DNA of 64,000 nt from Salinimonas lutimaris (GTDB lineage Bacteria > Pseudomonadota > Gammaproteobacteria > Enterobacterales > Alteromonadaceae). Shown here piece after piece: positions 17,103 through 26,394 of the stretch. A program made the translations under genes and the position numbers. The notes below the pieces were generated by a model. The model worked only from the letters and a program-made list of their open reading frames with translations. It made no database searches and had not been told where the DNA came from. How positions within the stretch are numbered: the stretch's first letter is position 1; each line of letters begins with the position of its first letter. The stretch covers positions 3,186,001 to 3,250,000 of the forward strand of contig NZ_CP036536.1 in the NCBI RefSeq assembly GCF_005222225.1, read 5' to 3'.

Positions 17103-18626
17103 ATGACAGAAAAGCAGTTACAAAAATTAAAAGACCAACATGTACTTCTGGCTCAATTCATTGTCCGACTTTCTGCATTTTATGAAGGATACTCTGACGA
17201 GCTGGATACCGAACTGCAAACCCTGCGCAGTCATCTGGCGGGCCAGCCTGATTTCACGCTGGCCCGGGTCAGTATGGACAAACTGGAGCGGCTTTTTCAG
17301 AGCAGTGAACAAAAACTGACTCGCTTTAATCATGCCACGATTGAAGTGGTAGAGCAGTCAGTAAAAAGTCTGCAACGCTCTTTTGCCCATGATGATGCCT
17401 TTAAGAAGCACACTGCCCAGCTGCTGACCAGTGCATCTCAAACCGAACATAATCTGTTTGCCCTGATAAAATTATGCCTCAACGTGATTGCGCTGTACCG
17501 GCAACTGCCGGCAAGCTCAGCAGCAGGACCTGGTCCAGCCCCGTCAGGCAATCAGCCGAGTTCTGCACTGTTAAGCGATAAATTCAGCGCAACCGTCCAC
17601 AGTGAACTGCAACAGCTGCTCGACACCTACTCAACAAAACTGCCGGATAATCATCAGCTGGCAGATCTTCGTCAGCATCTTGATAATGGCCTGAGTCATC
17701 AGGATTTGCTGCAAACCTGCCTGATCATTTTACGGGTACTCGTGAAAGACTCGCTAAGCGAAGCGACGTTTTCCGGTAAAGTGATTCAAAGTCTGCATAA
17801 CGCGCTGGGGGCAGTGAATAAGGATGTAAGCCGGAGCATTACCAAATCTCAGGACGTATTTGCCAGCCGGGTAAAAACCGACGATGACATGCTCAGTCAG
17901 CTATCCGTATTTGAGGATACTGTGAATGAATCGGCGTCTGTTGAGTCCTTGCGCAGCGAAGCTCAGCGTTGTCTGCAAAAAATGGCGTCCACGCTGACCG
18001 AACGTCAGGAGCATGAACAGACCGAACAGAACGAGCTTATGGGCTTGTTGCAGAATATGCAGACCCAGTTAACCACCTTAGAGCAACAGACCGAATTTTA
18101 TCGCAGAAAACTGGCTGAACAGGTGATTGCCAGCCAGACCGACCCACTGACCCGACTACCAAACCGGCAAGCCTACAATGAGCGTATCAGTGCTTTGCGC
18201 CAACAGGCACGGGCGGCCAATACATCGCTGTGTCTGGCGGTGGCAGACATTGACCACTTTAAGTCGATCAACGACAAATATGGTCATGCTGCCGGCGACA
18301 AAACCCTGCAAATCGTTGGCAAACAACTTAAAAGTGGCCTGACCGGTACTGAGTTTATTTCCCGCTGGGGTGGCGAAGAATTTGTCATGATATTTCCAGC
18401 CACCGAGTTGGGTGTGTTAAAACAAAAACTAGACCGGCTCCGAACCCGCCTGACGGAGCTTCCGCTTAAATTCAAACAGGAGAAAGTCACCATTACAGCA
18501 TCCTTTGGCGGTGCATGTTTTGGTCCGGACGACACCGCTGACAGTGTTTTTGAGCGCGCCGATAATCTGCTGTACAGCGCTAAACGCTCCGGTCGAAACT
18601 GCGTAGTTATCGAACAGGACAAATAA
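17103..18626 (+). CDS. Diguanylate cyclase (GGEEF) with long helical N terminus
   Basis: A 507-residue cytosolic protein. Residues 1-330 are helical with a coiled coil near 300-340 (TEQNELMGLLQNMQTQLTTL) and contain no sensor domain I recognise. Residues about 345-505 form a GGDEF domain: DPLTRLPNRQAYNE, ADIDHFKSINDKYGHAAGD, SRWGGEEFVMIFPA with the active GGEEF, and SFGGACF. These features predict c-di-GMP synthesis. The position of the RxxD inhibitory site, five residues before GGEEF, reads TGTE, so product feedback at that site is probably absent. Its stop is one base from the ppnN start, so they are coupled. Confidence 0.9.
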   Translation: MTEKQLQKLKDQHVLLAQFIVRLSAFYEGYSDELDTELQTLRSHLAGQPDFTLARVSMDKLERLFQSSEQKLTRFNHATIEVVEQSVKSLQRSFAHDDAFKKHTAQLLTSASQTEHNLFALIKLCLNVIALYRQLPASSAAGPGPAPSGNQPSSALLSDKFSATVHSELQQLLDTYSTKLPDNHQLADLRQHLDNGLSHQDLLQTCLIILRVLVKDSLSEATFSGKVIQSLHNALGAVNKDVSRSITKSQDVFASRVKTDDDMLSQLSVFEDTVNESASVESLRSEAQRCLQKMASTLTERQEHEQTEQNELMGLLQNMQTQLTTLEQQTEFYRRKLAEQVIASQTDPLTRLPNRQAYNERISALRQQARAANTSLCLAVADIDHFKSINDKYGHAAGDKTLQIVGKQLKSGLTGTEFISRWGGEEFVMIFPATELGVLKQKLDRLRTRLTELPLKFKQEKVTITASFGGACFGPDDTADSVFERADNLLYSAKRSGRNCVVIEQDK

Positions 18627-18627
18627 T

Positions 18628-19992
18628 ATGAAAAAAGTGCAGCTAAATCCTCTGGGCTGGATGAGCCAGCTTTCTCAGCTTGAAGTGTCACAGCTTCAGG
18701 ATACCACCCGTAGTCAGCTTTACGATGTTTTTCGTAACTGTTGTCTGGCCGTACTCAACAGCGGGGTCGATGAAGACAACTACGAAATGCTGTTTGCGCC
18801 CTATCAGGATTTTGATATTCGCCTGATACGCCGGGAACGCGGGGTAAAAATTGAGCTGGTAAATCCGCCGGAAGTAGCGTTTGTCGATGGCAAACTGGTA
18901 CGCGGTGTTCATGAGCATGTATTTGCGGTATTGCGCGATATGCTGTTTATGGGGAATAAGTACGCTTTTTTGCATGATCCTGTACCGGCCGATAGCGTGG
19001 CTACCACCGATATGGTGTTTGATATGCTGCGCCATGCTCAGGCTCTGGAAGGTAATGATGAGCTGAACACCATTGTGTGCTGGGGCGGGCATTCGATTAA
19101 TCAACACGAGTATAAATACACCAAGGAAGTGGGTTATCAGCTTGGCCTGCGCGAGATGAATATATGCACCGGCTGTGGCCCCGGGGCGATGAAAGGTCCA
19201 ATGAAAGGGGCTACCATCGGTCATGCCAAGCAACGCTATACACATGGCCGCTACATTGGTATTTCAGAGCCCAGTATCATTGCTGCCGAGCCGCCCAATG
19301 CTATTGTTAATGAACTTATCATCATGCCGGACATTGAAAAACGACTAGAGGCATTTGTCCGCTTTGCCCATGGCATTGTGATTTTTCCTGGTGGTGTGGG
19401 AACCGCCGAAGAGCTGCTGTATTTGCTCGGCATTTTGACCAACGAACGCAATGCCCAACAACCTATTCCCGTGATTCTGACCGGCCCGCAGGGGACCGAA
19501 GCCTACTTTGAGGCTATTGATGAGTTTGTTGGTGCTACCCTGGGCAAAAAAGCCCAGAGCAAATACCAAATCATCATTGATGATCCGGTAGAAGTAGCCC
19601 GAACGCTGTGTGAAAGCAAACACAAAACCGAGCAATACCGGCTGGCGGTAGGCGACTCTTTCAGTTTTAACTGGTCGCTGAAAATTGAAGAGGCTTTTCA
19701 GATTCCGTTTATACCCACTCACGAGACCATGGCAGAACTGGCCCTGCATTCACAGCAGGACACCGCCAGCCTTGCGGTGGCGTTGCGCAAAGCCTTTTCC
19801 GGTATTGTAACCGGTAATGTAAAGGCCGAAGGGATCAGGCAAATCAAGGAAAAGGGCCCCTTTCAGTTAACCGGTGAGCCAGAGCTTATCCTCCGGATTG
19901 ATACCCTGCTGCAATCTTTTGTGGCGCAGCAACGAATGAAGCTTCCGGGATCCGAATATGTTCCGTGTTATACGATTACGCCGAATGAATAA
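18628..19992 (+). CDS. ppnN: Nucleotide 5'-monophosphate nucleosidase PpnN (YgdH)
   Basis: PpnN hydrolyses purine and pyrimidine nucleoside monophosphates to the base and ribose 5-phosphate; in E. coli it is activated by (p)ppGpp. The 454 residues equal the E. coli length. The central LOG-type fold shows CTGCGPGAMKGPMKGATIGH and the catalytic FPGGVGTAEELLYLLG. The flanking YgdH-specific N- and C-terminal regions are intact (PLGWMSQLSQLEVSQLQDTT at the start). The gene follows the diguanylate cyclase almost directly, putting a c-di-GMP enzyme and an alarmone target on one transcript. Confidence 0.95.
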   Translation: MKKVQLNPLGWMSQLSQLEVSQLQDTTRSQLYDVFRNCCLAVLNSGVDEDNYEMLFAPYQDFDIRLIRRERGVKIELVNPPEVAFVDGKLVRGVHEHVFAVLRDMLFMGNKYAFLHDPVPADSVATTDMVFDMLRHAQALEGNDELNTIVCWGGHSINQHEYKYTKEVGYQLGLREMNICTGCGPGAMKGPMKGATIGHAKQRYTHGRYIGISEPSIIAAEPPNAIVNELIIMPDIEKRLEAFVRFAHGIVIFPGGVGTAEELLYLLGILTNERNAQQPIPVILTGPQGTEAYFEAIDEFVGATLGKKAQSKYQIIIDDPVEVARTLCESKHKTEQYRLAVGDSFSFNWSLKIEEAFQIPFIPTHETMAELALHSQQDTASLAVALRKAFSGIVTGNVKAEGIRQIKEKGPFQLTGEPELILRIDTLLQSFVAQQRMKLPGSEYVPCYTITPNE

Positions 19993-20080
19993 CCCTGACA
20001 TTTACGATTAAATCATTCCTTCTTCACAGGATTTTAAGGTAAACTGTGCAGTGTTTTTTTCCATAACAATGTGAAGAAGG

Positions 20081-20455
20081 ATGAATAGTAAGGTTATTCG
20101 GTTACTCCTGTTTGGTACCGCGGCCTACGTGCTGTTTGTATTTCTGGTAATTTCGTTTTATCCGGACAAACCAGAAAACATGGACTGGCAGGACAGAGAA
20201 GAATACAACAAGGTTCAAATTACCAAGCTTCGTTTGGGGACGACCCGTGAGGAAGTGCTTGCCATGCTTGGTTCACCAGATATTACCGAAGCTAAAATGG
20301 ACGAAACACCGACTATTCAGGTTATGTTCTACCGCACGCAGCATGTCCGCGCCGATGGTCTGACTACGCAGGATGAGTGCACCCCATTGTTATTTGAAAA
20401 TGATCAGCTGATTGCCTGGGGCGAAGGGGCTTACCAGAGCTACCTTAAAAGTTAA
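20081..20455 (+). CDS. DUF3192 family membrane-anchored protein
   Basis: A 124-residue protein with an N-terminal membrane anchor (about residues 7-27, RLLLFGTAAYVLFVFLVISF) and a DUF3192 domain: QITKLRLGTTREEVLAMLGS, then MFYRTQHVRADGLTTQDECT and PLLFENDQLIAWGEGAY. The domain is clearly paralogous to the lipoprotein at 14686-15045; both keep GLTTxDECTPLxF and WG near the end. The LGxTREEVLxxLGxP core recalls SmpA/BamE-like modules. It precedes the HDOD-like gene by five bases. Function unknown. Confidence 0.83.
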   Translation: MNSKVIRLLLFGTAAYVLFVFLVISFYPDKPENMDWQDREEYNKVQITKLRLGTTREEVLAMLGSPDITEAKMDETPTIQVMFYRTQHVRADGLTTQDECTPLLFENDQLIAWGEGAYQSYLKS

Positions 20456-20460
20456 TCACC

Positions 20461-22125
20461 ATGCTTGCCTCTCTGGGAACGGATTACCAAAAGCTTATCC
20501 AGCAAAGTCAGTCAGCCAGTAAAGCGCTGGCCAGACAGGGAAAGTTGCTTAATGTTCCCAATACCGGGCTGGGTATCGCCCGCCAGATTGTTCAATTTAA
20601 TAAGCATCATCCCCAGGCTGCGCTCGCCGCTGTGTGTGCTATGCGTCAGGAAACCGCGCTGAGCAATCCACTGCCCCTGAAAGTCAGCCTGATGATGGCG
20701 ATACTCACACATCGCAGCCGGCTCAACGACCATTATGCGCAACATCTGATAGCCGGTGCATTTACGTTATTCAGCGCCACCACCTATCACCGGGATACCC
20801 ATAGCCTGCATGTTGAGCGCTCTGTGTTGCAGGGACTTCGCCAGCATTTACAAAAGCCTCAGTTAAAAAACTGGCGGGATATTCTGGCGGTACACAAAGT
20901 GCTCGAACAGCATGATTTTGTAAAATATCTGAAAAGCCCTGGTATCAATACTGCCCAGTGGTGGCTGATAAGCTGCGCCCATCTGGCACTGCATTTTCAG
21001 CAACAGTTCTTTGTACCATTGCGCCAGGTGGCCCGCTATTCGCCGGCGCACCGGCAAGCTTTAATTCACCAATGGCTGGCGTTTCCCGGTGATCGCTGGC
21101 CCGCCGCACAGGGCACCAACAGTCATGAACGCTCTACGGTCATGTTTAACACTGGGTCAGACATTGCCCTGTTTACCCAGAGTAATGGCAAAAAAGCCCT
21201 TAACTGGCGGGCTAATGATGTCACACTCTTTCCGACCCGCAGTATTGCATTTTCACAGTGGCTGGCGTTGTGCGAGCAGTTTCCGGCAGATTATGAGCAG
21301 GCCACCGCCTTTAAGCCCGCCGGCCGGATATACCCGCTCAATCACCCGCCGGCATCATTGCTCAAAGTCATTGATGCGCTAAGCGATCCGGATGTGGATA
21401 TTACTGAACTGGCCCTGCTGATTGAGGAAGAAACGGTGTTTGCCAAAGCATTGAAAGCCTCCGCATCGATGGATAACCGGCTTAACCTGCCGGTCAATGA
21501 TGTGAAGCAGGCCGTGCTCACCTATGGCACTGAGCGGGTCGGCGATATGCTGGTCAGACAGGCATTAATGCAGCGTCTGACCCAGCACGAGTTCCCGCTA
21601 TCCGGTACCTGTAATACATTAATCGCCTTAACAGCCAGCCTGGCCTCTGCCATTTGTGAGGACGTAAAATGCCAGATGACTCCGCAGGCGGCGGGTCTTG
21701 TCAGCACTTTTATGCTCGCGCCCTTGTACAGTCTGCCTGCATTAAAAGTCTTGCTGCATTTCCCGCATAAAACCAGTGCTTTGCACAGCGTTGACAGTTT
21801 ACTGTCGCTCCAGTGTGACCCGCCCTTTTCTGCGCTGGCTACAGAGCTGGCAGCAAACTGGCATCAAAGCAAATTACATCAGGCATTATTAGGACATTGC
21901 GGTAAAATGCCCGCGCAGGTATCAGGGCCGCTGAAAACAGAATACGCTTTACTGTGTTTAAGTTTGCTGCTGGCCCGCCAGTGGCTGCACGCTACCTCCC
22001 CTATGGACGATCGCAGTATTGAAGCGCTTCGGCAATGCTTACATATTTTGCCTGTTCGTCAGTCCAATATTGCCGTGTATAAAGAAAAACTCAGTGACCT
22101 GATTTACTGTCACTTGTTACGATAA
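20461..22125 (+). CDS. HDOD-like domain protein
   Basis: A 554-residue cytosolic protein. The N-terminal 280 residues are helical and unrecognised. From about residue 300 the sequence follows the HDOD pattern: PPASLLKVIDALSDPDVDIT, ELALLIEEETVFAKALKASA, then VNDVKQAVLTYGTERVGDML for the alanine-rich helices. The metal-binding HD pair is not apparent, as is usual in HDOD proteins, so it is more likely a signalling or scaffold protein than a phosphohydrolase. It lacks a clear ribosome binding site and starts five bases after the DUF3192 stop, which suggests coupling. Confidence 0.65.
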   Translation: MLASLGTDYQKLIQQSQSASKALARQGKLLNVPNTGLGIARQIVQFNKHHPQAALAAVCAMRQETALSNPLPLKVSLMMAILTHRSRLNDHYAQHLIAGAFTLFSATTYHRDTHSLHVERSVLQGLRQHLQKPQLKNWRDILAVHKVLEQHDFVKYLKSPGINTAQWWLISCAHLALHFQQQFFVPLRQVARYSPAHRQALIHQWLAFPGDRWPAAQGTNSHERSTVMFNTGSDIALFTQSNGKKALNWRANDVTLFPTRSIAFSQWLALCEQFPADYEQATAFKPAGRIYPLNHPPASLLKVIDALSDPDVDITELALLIEEETVFAKALKASASMDNRLNLPVNDVKQAVLTYGTERVGDMLVRQALMQRLTQHEFPLSGTCNTLIALTASLASAICEDVKCQMTPQAAGLVSTFMLAPLYSLPALKVLLHFPHKTSALHSVDSLLSLQCDPPFSALATELAANWHQSKLHQALLGHCGKMPAQVSGPLKTEYALLCLSLLLARQWLHATSPMDDRSIEALRQCLHILPVRQSNIAVYKEKLSDLIYCHLLR

Positions 22126-22359
22126 GCCAGCTTTCATTCATTAAAAACGGTGAATTCCTGCGATTTATTCAAAAGTGTATTAAGATCTTTACTAGGCGAC
22201 AGGCTGCGGATGTTATAAAATGCGCGCGGTTTTGGTTCATGACTAATCGCCTGCCGGCTCAATAAGCTATAGATTTCCGGCAGTCTGGCATTAGTCACAA
22301 CAGCACTTCGCTGTTTTACTAATCTTTCAAACGACAAAATTACCAGAGGATTTCCCCAC
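22126..22359. other. Intergenic region upstream of isocitrate dehydrogenase
   Basis: No gene is supported. A good -10 hexamer (TATAAA near 22216, plus strand) lacks a fitting -35. The short minus-strand open frame here has no ribosome binding site or family similarity. Confidence 0.4.
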
Positions 22360-23367
22360 ATGACTCAGCAATGCATTACGGTCATCCGCGGCGATGGTAT
22401 CGGCCCAGATATCATTGATGCCACCATTCAAATCCTGGACAAAGTTGGTTGTAACTTTGAATATGAATATGCAGACGCCGGTCTGGTAGCCTTAGAGAAG
22501 CACGGAGAATTGCTTCCTAAATCTACCCTGGAGATGATCGAAAAGAATAAGGTTGCTCTGAAAGGGCCTCTGACTACACCTGTTGGTGAAGGCTTTACTT
22601 CTATTAACGTCAGTCTGCGTAAACAGTTTAAACTGTATGCAAACCTGCGCCCGGTGCTGTCTTTCAAAGGCACTAAAGCACGCTACGAAGATATCGACAT
22701 CATCACTGTACGTGAAAACACCCAAGGTATGTACTCAGGTCTTGGTCAGGTGGTTTCTGAAGACGGTAACGAAGCAGAAGCAATGAGTAAAATCACTCGT
22801 GATGGTGCTGAGAAAATTGTGACTTTTGCTTACGAACTGGCTCGTCGCGAAGGTCGTAAGAAAGTGACTGCCGTACATAAGGCAAATATCCTGAAATCAA
22901 CATCAGGTCTGTTCCTGAAAGTAGCCCGTGAAGTGGGTGAGCGTTATCCGGATATCGAAAGTGCCGAGATGATTGTTGATAACACCTGTATGCAGCTGGT
23001 AATGAACCCGCATCAGTTTGATGTCATCGTGACCACTAACCTGTTCGGTGACATTATTTCTGATCTGTGCGCCGGTCTGGTTGGCGGTTTAGGGATGGCA
23101 CCTGGTGCCAATATCGGTGAAGACTGCGCCATCTTTGAAGCGGTTCATGGCTCAGCGCCAGATATCGCGGGTAAAAACCTGGCAAACCCAACCTCGGTTA
23201 TTCTGGCCGCAATTCAGATGCTTGAGTACCTGAACATGGGCGACAAAGCAGAAAAAATCCGTGGCGCACTGAAAGATGTGATTGAAACTGGCGACCGCAC
23301 GACTCGTGATCTGGGCGGTGAAGCCGGTACTACTGAGTTTACCCAGGCACTGCTCGACCGTTTGTAA
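22360..23367 (+). CDS. NAD-dependent isocitrate dehydrogenase
   Basis: Oxidative decarboxylation of isocitrate to 2-oxoglutarate in the TCA cycle. The 335-residue protein is of the short beta-decarboxylating dehydrogenase type ([19 protein letters not shown]). The substrate loop [11 protein letters not shown] has the Ser-x-Asn-x-x-x-Arg arrangement that binds isocitrate, which separates it from LeuB. Specificity for NAD is predicted because the cofactor loop reads [15 protein letters not shown], with Asp-Ile where NADP enzymes of the E. coli type have Lys-Tyr. It stands alone with its own terminator. Confidence 0.9.
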   Translation: MTQQCITVIRGDGIGPDIIDATIQILDKVGCNFEYEYADAGLVALEKHGELLPKSTLEMIEKNKVALKGPLTTPVGEGFTSINVSLRKQFKLYANLRPVLSFKGTKARYEDIDIITVRENTQGMYSGLGQVVSEDGNEAEAMSKITRDGAEKIVTFAYELARREGRKKVTAVHKANILKSTSGLFLKVAREVGERYPDIESAEMIVDNTCMQLVMNPHQFDVIVTTNLFGDIISDLCAGLVGGLGMAPGANIGEDCAIFEAVHGSAPDIAGKNLANPTSVILAAIQMLEYLNMGDKAEKIRGALKDVIETGDRTTRDLGGEAGTTEFTQALLDRL

Positions 23368-23395
23368 GCATCAGTTTTCTATATAAAGATACATA

Positions 23396-23417
23396 AGGCA
23401 GCCTCGGCTGCCTTTTT
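23396..23417 (+). terminator. Terminator after isocitrate dehydrogenase
   Basis: AGGCAGCC/GGCTGCCT stem followed by five T, 29 bases after the stop. Confidence 0.88.
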
Positions 23418-23515
23418 ATGTATTTCTGTACCTAAGTACATCTAGGCTTCTTTCCCAAGAGCGCTTACTCTTTTTCCTGCCTTCACGGCTTTCACTAACA
23501 AGGAAGGAAAACACG

Positions 23516-23827
23516 ATGAAATCACTAAAAACGGTACTTTATAGCTCTCTGGCTGCCTTGTCACTGATTCACCTGCCGCTGCATGCTCAGGACCAGTCTA
23601 TTAACAGTCCGATGCACAGCGAGCAGCAGATTGAAAAGCTGAACCTGAATGCAGCGACACTGGAGGAACTGGTATTACTGCCAGGCATAGGAAAAAGTAA
23701 AGCTCAGGCGATCATCCGCTATCGCGAAGAAATGGGCTACTTTATTGAAGTTGATCAAATCACAGAAGTACGGGGTATTGGCCAGAAGATGCTGGAAAAA
23801 ATCCGCGATTACGTGAAGGTAGAATAG
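23516..23827 (+). CDS. ComEA-like helix-hairpin-helix protein
   Basis: A 103-residue protein with a cleavable signal peptide (MKSLKTVLYSSLAALSLIHL, cleavage near HAQ-D at 24-26) and a C-terminal ComEA-type double HhH domain: LNLNAATLEELVLLPGIGKS then KAQAIIRYREEMG and ITEVRGIGQKMLEKI. Such periplasmic proteins bind double-stranded DNA and act in natural uptake of DNA in competent species; without the rest of the uptake genes in view, that role is an inference. It is monocistronic, with a terminator following. Confidence 0.9.
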   Translation: MKSLKTVLYSSLAALSLIHLPLHAQDQSINSPMHSEQQIEKLNLNAATLEELVLLPGIGKSKAQAIIRYREEMGYFIEVDQITEVRGIGQKMLEKIRDYVKVE

Positions 23828-23883
23828 TTACATTCCCATCACGGTGACAAACCGCGATCTTGTCTCCCCCGGCAACGGGTTTT

Positions 23884-23912
23884 AGGCCAGTTTATTAACT
23901 GGTCTTTTTTAT
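23884..23912 (+). terminator. Terminator after the ComEA-like gene
   Basis: Eight-pair stem GGCCAGTT/AACTGGTC (one G-T wobble) with a TATT loop, followed by six T. Confidence 0.85.
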
Positions 23913-23977
23913 TAGTCATCTGCTGGCTATCTGGCCAGGACCGGACACAAATGACAGAAAACATGGGCCTACAAATA

Positions 23978-24006
23978 ACAAAAAGGCTCCGTAGGAGCCT
24001 TTTTTA
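23978..24006. terminator. Bidirectional terminator, end of the galU transcript
   Basis: AGGCTCC/GGAGCCT stem with a 3-base loop, flanked by A on the left and T on the right. It lies 27 bases past the galU stop on the minus strand and backs up the ComEA terminator on the plus strand. Confidence 0.88.
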
Positions 24007-24032
24007 ATTATGATATTGTCTGGCAGCAGACT

Positions 24033-24923
24033 TTACTTCAACGAAGCAAGGTATTCTTTAAACTGCTCGCCCAGATCAGGGTGACGCATCGCATACTCAA
24101 CATTGGCCATCATATAGCCCAGCTTGCTGCCACAGTCGTGACTCTTGCCTTTCATGGTATAGGCATCAACCTGTTCAATCTTCATCAGTGCATCAATGGC
24201 ATCGGTCAGCTGCACTTCACCGCCAGCACCCGGAGGCGTATACTCAAGCAGATCCCAGATTTTCTCAGACAGCACATAGCGACCCACAATAGCCAGATCC
24301 GATGGCGCTTCTTCCAGCGAAGGCTTCTCAACCATCTTGTGAATCTTAGCAGAATCACCGGCTTCCACTTCTTCACCGTCAAGATCAACGATACCAAACT
24401 TAGTGACATCTTCCTGCGGCACCTGTTCAACCATAACCTGACTCACCCGGCTGGTATTAAACTTAGCTACCATATCTGCCAGGTTGTCTTTCTTAGGATT
24501 ACTGGCCACGTCATCGATAATAACGTCTGGCAGAACAACCGCAAACGGGTCTTCGCCTACCAGTGGACGAGCACATAAAATAGCGTGTCCAAGACCAGCA
24601 GCGTGGCCCTGACGTACATGCATGATAGTCACATCTTTAGGACAGATTGACTGTACTTCTTCCAGCAACTGACGCTTAACCCGCTTTTCCAGCGTAGCTT
24701 CCAGCTCGAAAGACGTATCAAAGTGGTTTTCAATGCTGTTTTTACTAGCATGAGTCACCAGGATAATCTCTTTGATCCCTGCCGCAACACACTCGTTTAC
24801 TACATACTGAATAAGCGGTTTGTCCACAACCGGCAGCATTTCTTTTGGAATTGCCTTGGTTGCCGGAAGCATACGGGTACCCAGACCCGCTACAGGAATA
24901 ACTGCTTTTTTAACCTGACTCAT
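24033..24923 (-). CDS. galU: UTP-glucose-1-phosphate uridylyltransferase
   Basis: GalU makes UDP-glucose, the donor for glycans and the substrate of Ugd and GalE, both encoded nearby. The 296-residue protein has the nucleotidyltransferase start [20 protein letters not shown], then [24 protein letters not shown], and [12 protein letters not shown] with the metal-binding Asp. It starts two bases after the ugd stop, so the two are one unit: GalU makes UDP-glucose and Ugd oxidises it to UDP-glucuronate. A terminator follows galU. Confidence 0.95.
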   Translation of the reverse strand: MSQVKKAVIPVAGLGTRMLPATKAIPKEMLPVVDKPLIQYVVNECVAAGIKEIILVTHASKNSIENHFDTSFELEATLEKRVKRQLLEEVQSICPKDVTIMHVRQGHAAGLGHAILCARPLVGEDPFAVVLPDVIIDDVASNPKKDNLADMVAKFNTSRVSQVMVEQVPQEDVTKFGIVDLDGEEVEAGDSAKIHKMVEKPSLEEAPSDLAIVGRYVLSEKIWDLLEYTPPGAGGEVQLTDAIDALMKIEQVDAYTMKGKSHDCGSKLGYMMANVEYAMRHPDLGEQFKEYLASLK

Positions 24924-24925
24924 GA

Positions 24926-26269
24926 TTACTGGTTTCCTTTTACTGATAATCCGCGTCCGATGGCATAGTAATGTAGTCCATAATCTGCCATACGCTTAGG
25001 TTCAAATAGGTTTCTGCCGTCAAATAACACCGGCTCAGAAAGTTTCGATTTAATTAGTTCAAAGTCCGGCGCCCGGAACATCTGCCATTCAGTACAGATA
25101 ACCAGACAGTCCGCGCCTGTCAGGGCAGACTCTTTCGTGCCCATCAGTGCCAGATCATCACGGTCACCGTAAATGCGCTGGGTTTCTTCCATGGCTTCCG
25201 GATCATACGCCTGTACCTTAGCACCTGCATTCCACAGTTTTTCCATCAATACACGGCTGGATGCTTCACGCATATCATCGGTATTAGGCTTAAACGACAG
25301 ACCCCACAGGGCGATAGTTTTACCTTTAACATCATTATTAAAATGACGCATGATGTACTCAAACAGCTTTTCTTTCTGGTCGTAGTTAACCTCTTCAACT
25401 GACTGCAAAACACGGGCTTTGTAACCGACGCCGTTTGCACTACGAATAAGCGCCTGCACATCTTTAGGGAAACATGAGCCGCCGTAACCACAGCCAGGAT
25501 AGATAAACTGATACCCGATACGGGGATCTGAGCCAATACCATGACGTACGTGCTCGATGTCTGCACCAAACAGTTCAGCCAGATTGGCAATTTCATTCAT
25601 AAAGCTAATTTTAGTAGCCAGCATACAGTTCGCCGCATACTTGGTCAGCTCGGCACTGCGAATATCCATCACAATCACTTTATCGTGGTTGCGGTTAAAC
25701 GGTGCATAAAGCTCACGTAGCTTATCAGCAGCTTTATCGCTGTCTGTACCCAGAATAATACGGTCAGGGCGCATACAGTCAGTAACTGCAGCTCCTTCTT
25801 TTAAGAACTCAGGGTTTGAAACCACATCAAAGTCACCTTCTTTGCTCAGTGATGACAGGGTTTCATTGATTTTTGCTTTGACTTTGTCGGCGGTCCCTAC
25901 TGGCACCGTTGACTTATTGATAACAATCATGCGCTTATTCATATGCGTGGCAATGGTTTCCGCCACTTTCAGCACATATTTCAAATCCGCAGAGCCGTCT
26001 TCATCCGGGGGTGTACCCACTGCGATAAAGGCCAATTCACCGTGTTCAACGCCACGCTTTGCGTCAGTAGTAAATTCCAGTCTGCCAGCTTCGAAGTTGC
26101 TGGTCACCAGTGGCGTCAGACCTGGCTCATAAATTGGTATCTGGCCTTTTTTCAGGTTGTCGACTTTATTTTGGTCAACGTCGACACACACTACATCGTG
26201 CCCAACTTCGGCAAGCACAGCGGCTTGCACCAATCCCACATATCCGATTCCAAAAACTGTGACTTTCAC
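24926..26269 (-). CDS. ugd: UDP-glucose 6-dehydrogenase
   Basis: Ugd oxidises UDP-glucose twice with NAD to UDP-glucuronate, a common capsule precursor. The 447-residue protein has the N-terminal Rossmann motif [20 protein letters not shown], the STVPVGTAD loop, the catalytic Cys in [10 protein letters not shown] (about residue 260), and the C-terminal domain beginning [20 protein letters not shown]. It precedes galU by two bases. A 125 bp gap separates it from the glycosyltransferases, so it may have its own promoter. Confidence 0.95.
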   Translation of the reverse strand: MKVTVFGIGYVGLVQAAVLAEVGHDVVCVDVDQNKVDNLKKGQIPIYEPGLTPLVTSNFEAGRLEFTTDAKRGVEHGELAFIAVGTPPDEDGSADLKYVLKVAETIATHMNKRMIVINKSTVPVGTADKVKAKINETLSSLSKEGDFDVVSNPEFLKEGAAVTDCMRPDRIILGTDSDKAADKLRELYAPFNRNHDKVIVMDIRSAELTKYAANCMLATKISFMNEIANLAELFGADIEHVRHGIGSDPRIGYQFIYPGCGYGGSCFPKDVQALIRSANGVGYKARVLQSVEEVNYDQKEKLFEYIMRHFNNDVKGKTIALWGLSFKPNTDDMREASSRVLMEKLWNAGAKVQAYDPEAMEETQRIYGDRDDLALMGTKESALTGADCLVICTEWQMFRAPDFELIKSKLSEPVLFDGRNLFEPKRMADYGLHYYAIGRGLSVKGNQ

Positions 26270-26394
26270 AACCCTTCCTTAAAAACGTTCCGTTCAACTA
26301 ATAAAACACTACTAGCCAAAAAGGTTTATAGAGGTGTCTCATATTGGTTACAGAAATAACCCACACTGATGACACATTGATGACGTTGCAAGAA

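Noticed and set aside
22134-22361. Short minus-strand frame between the HDOD-like gene and isocitrate dehydrogenase
   Set aside because: It overlaps the isocitrate dehydrogenase start region, lacks a ribosome binding site and looks non-protein-like; left as intergenic.
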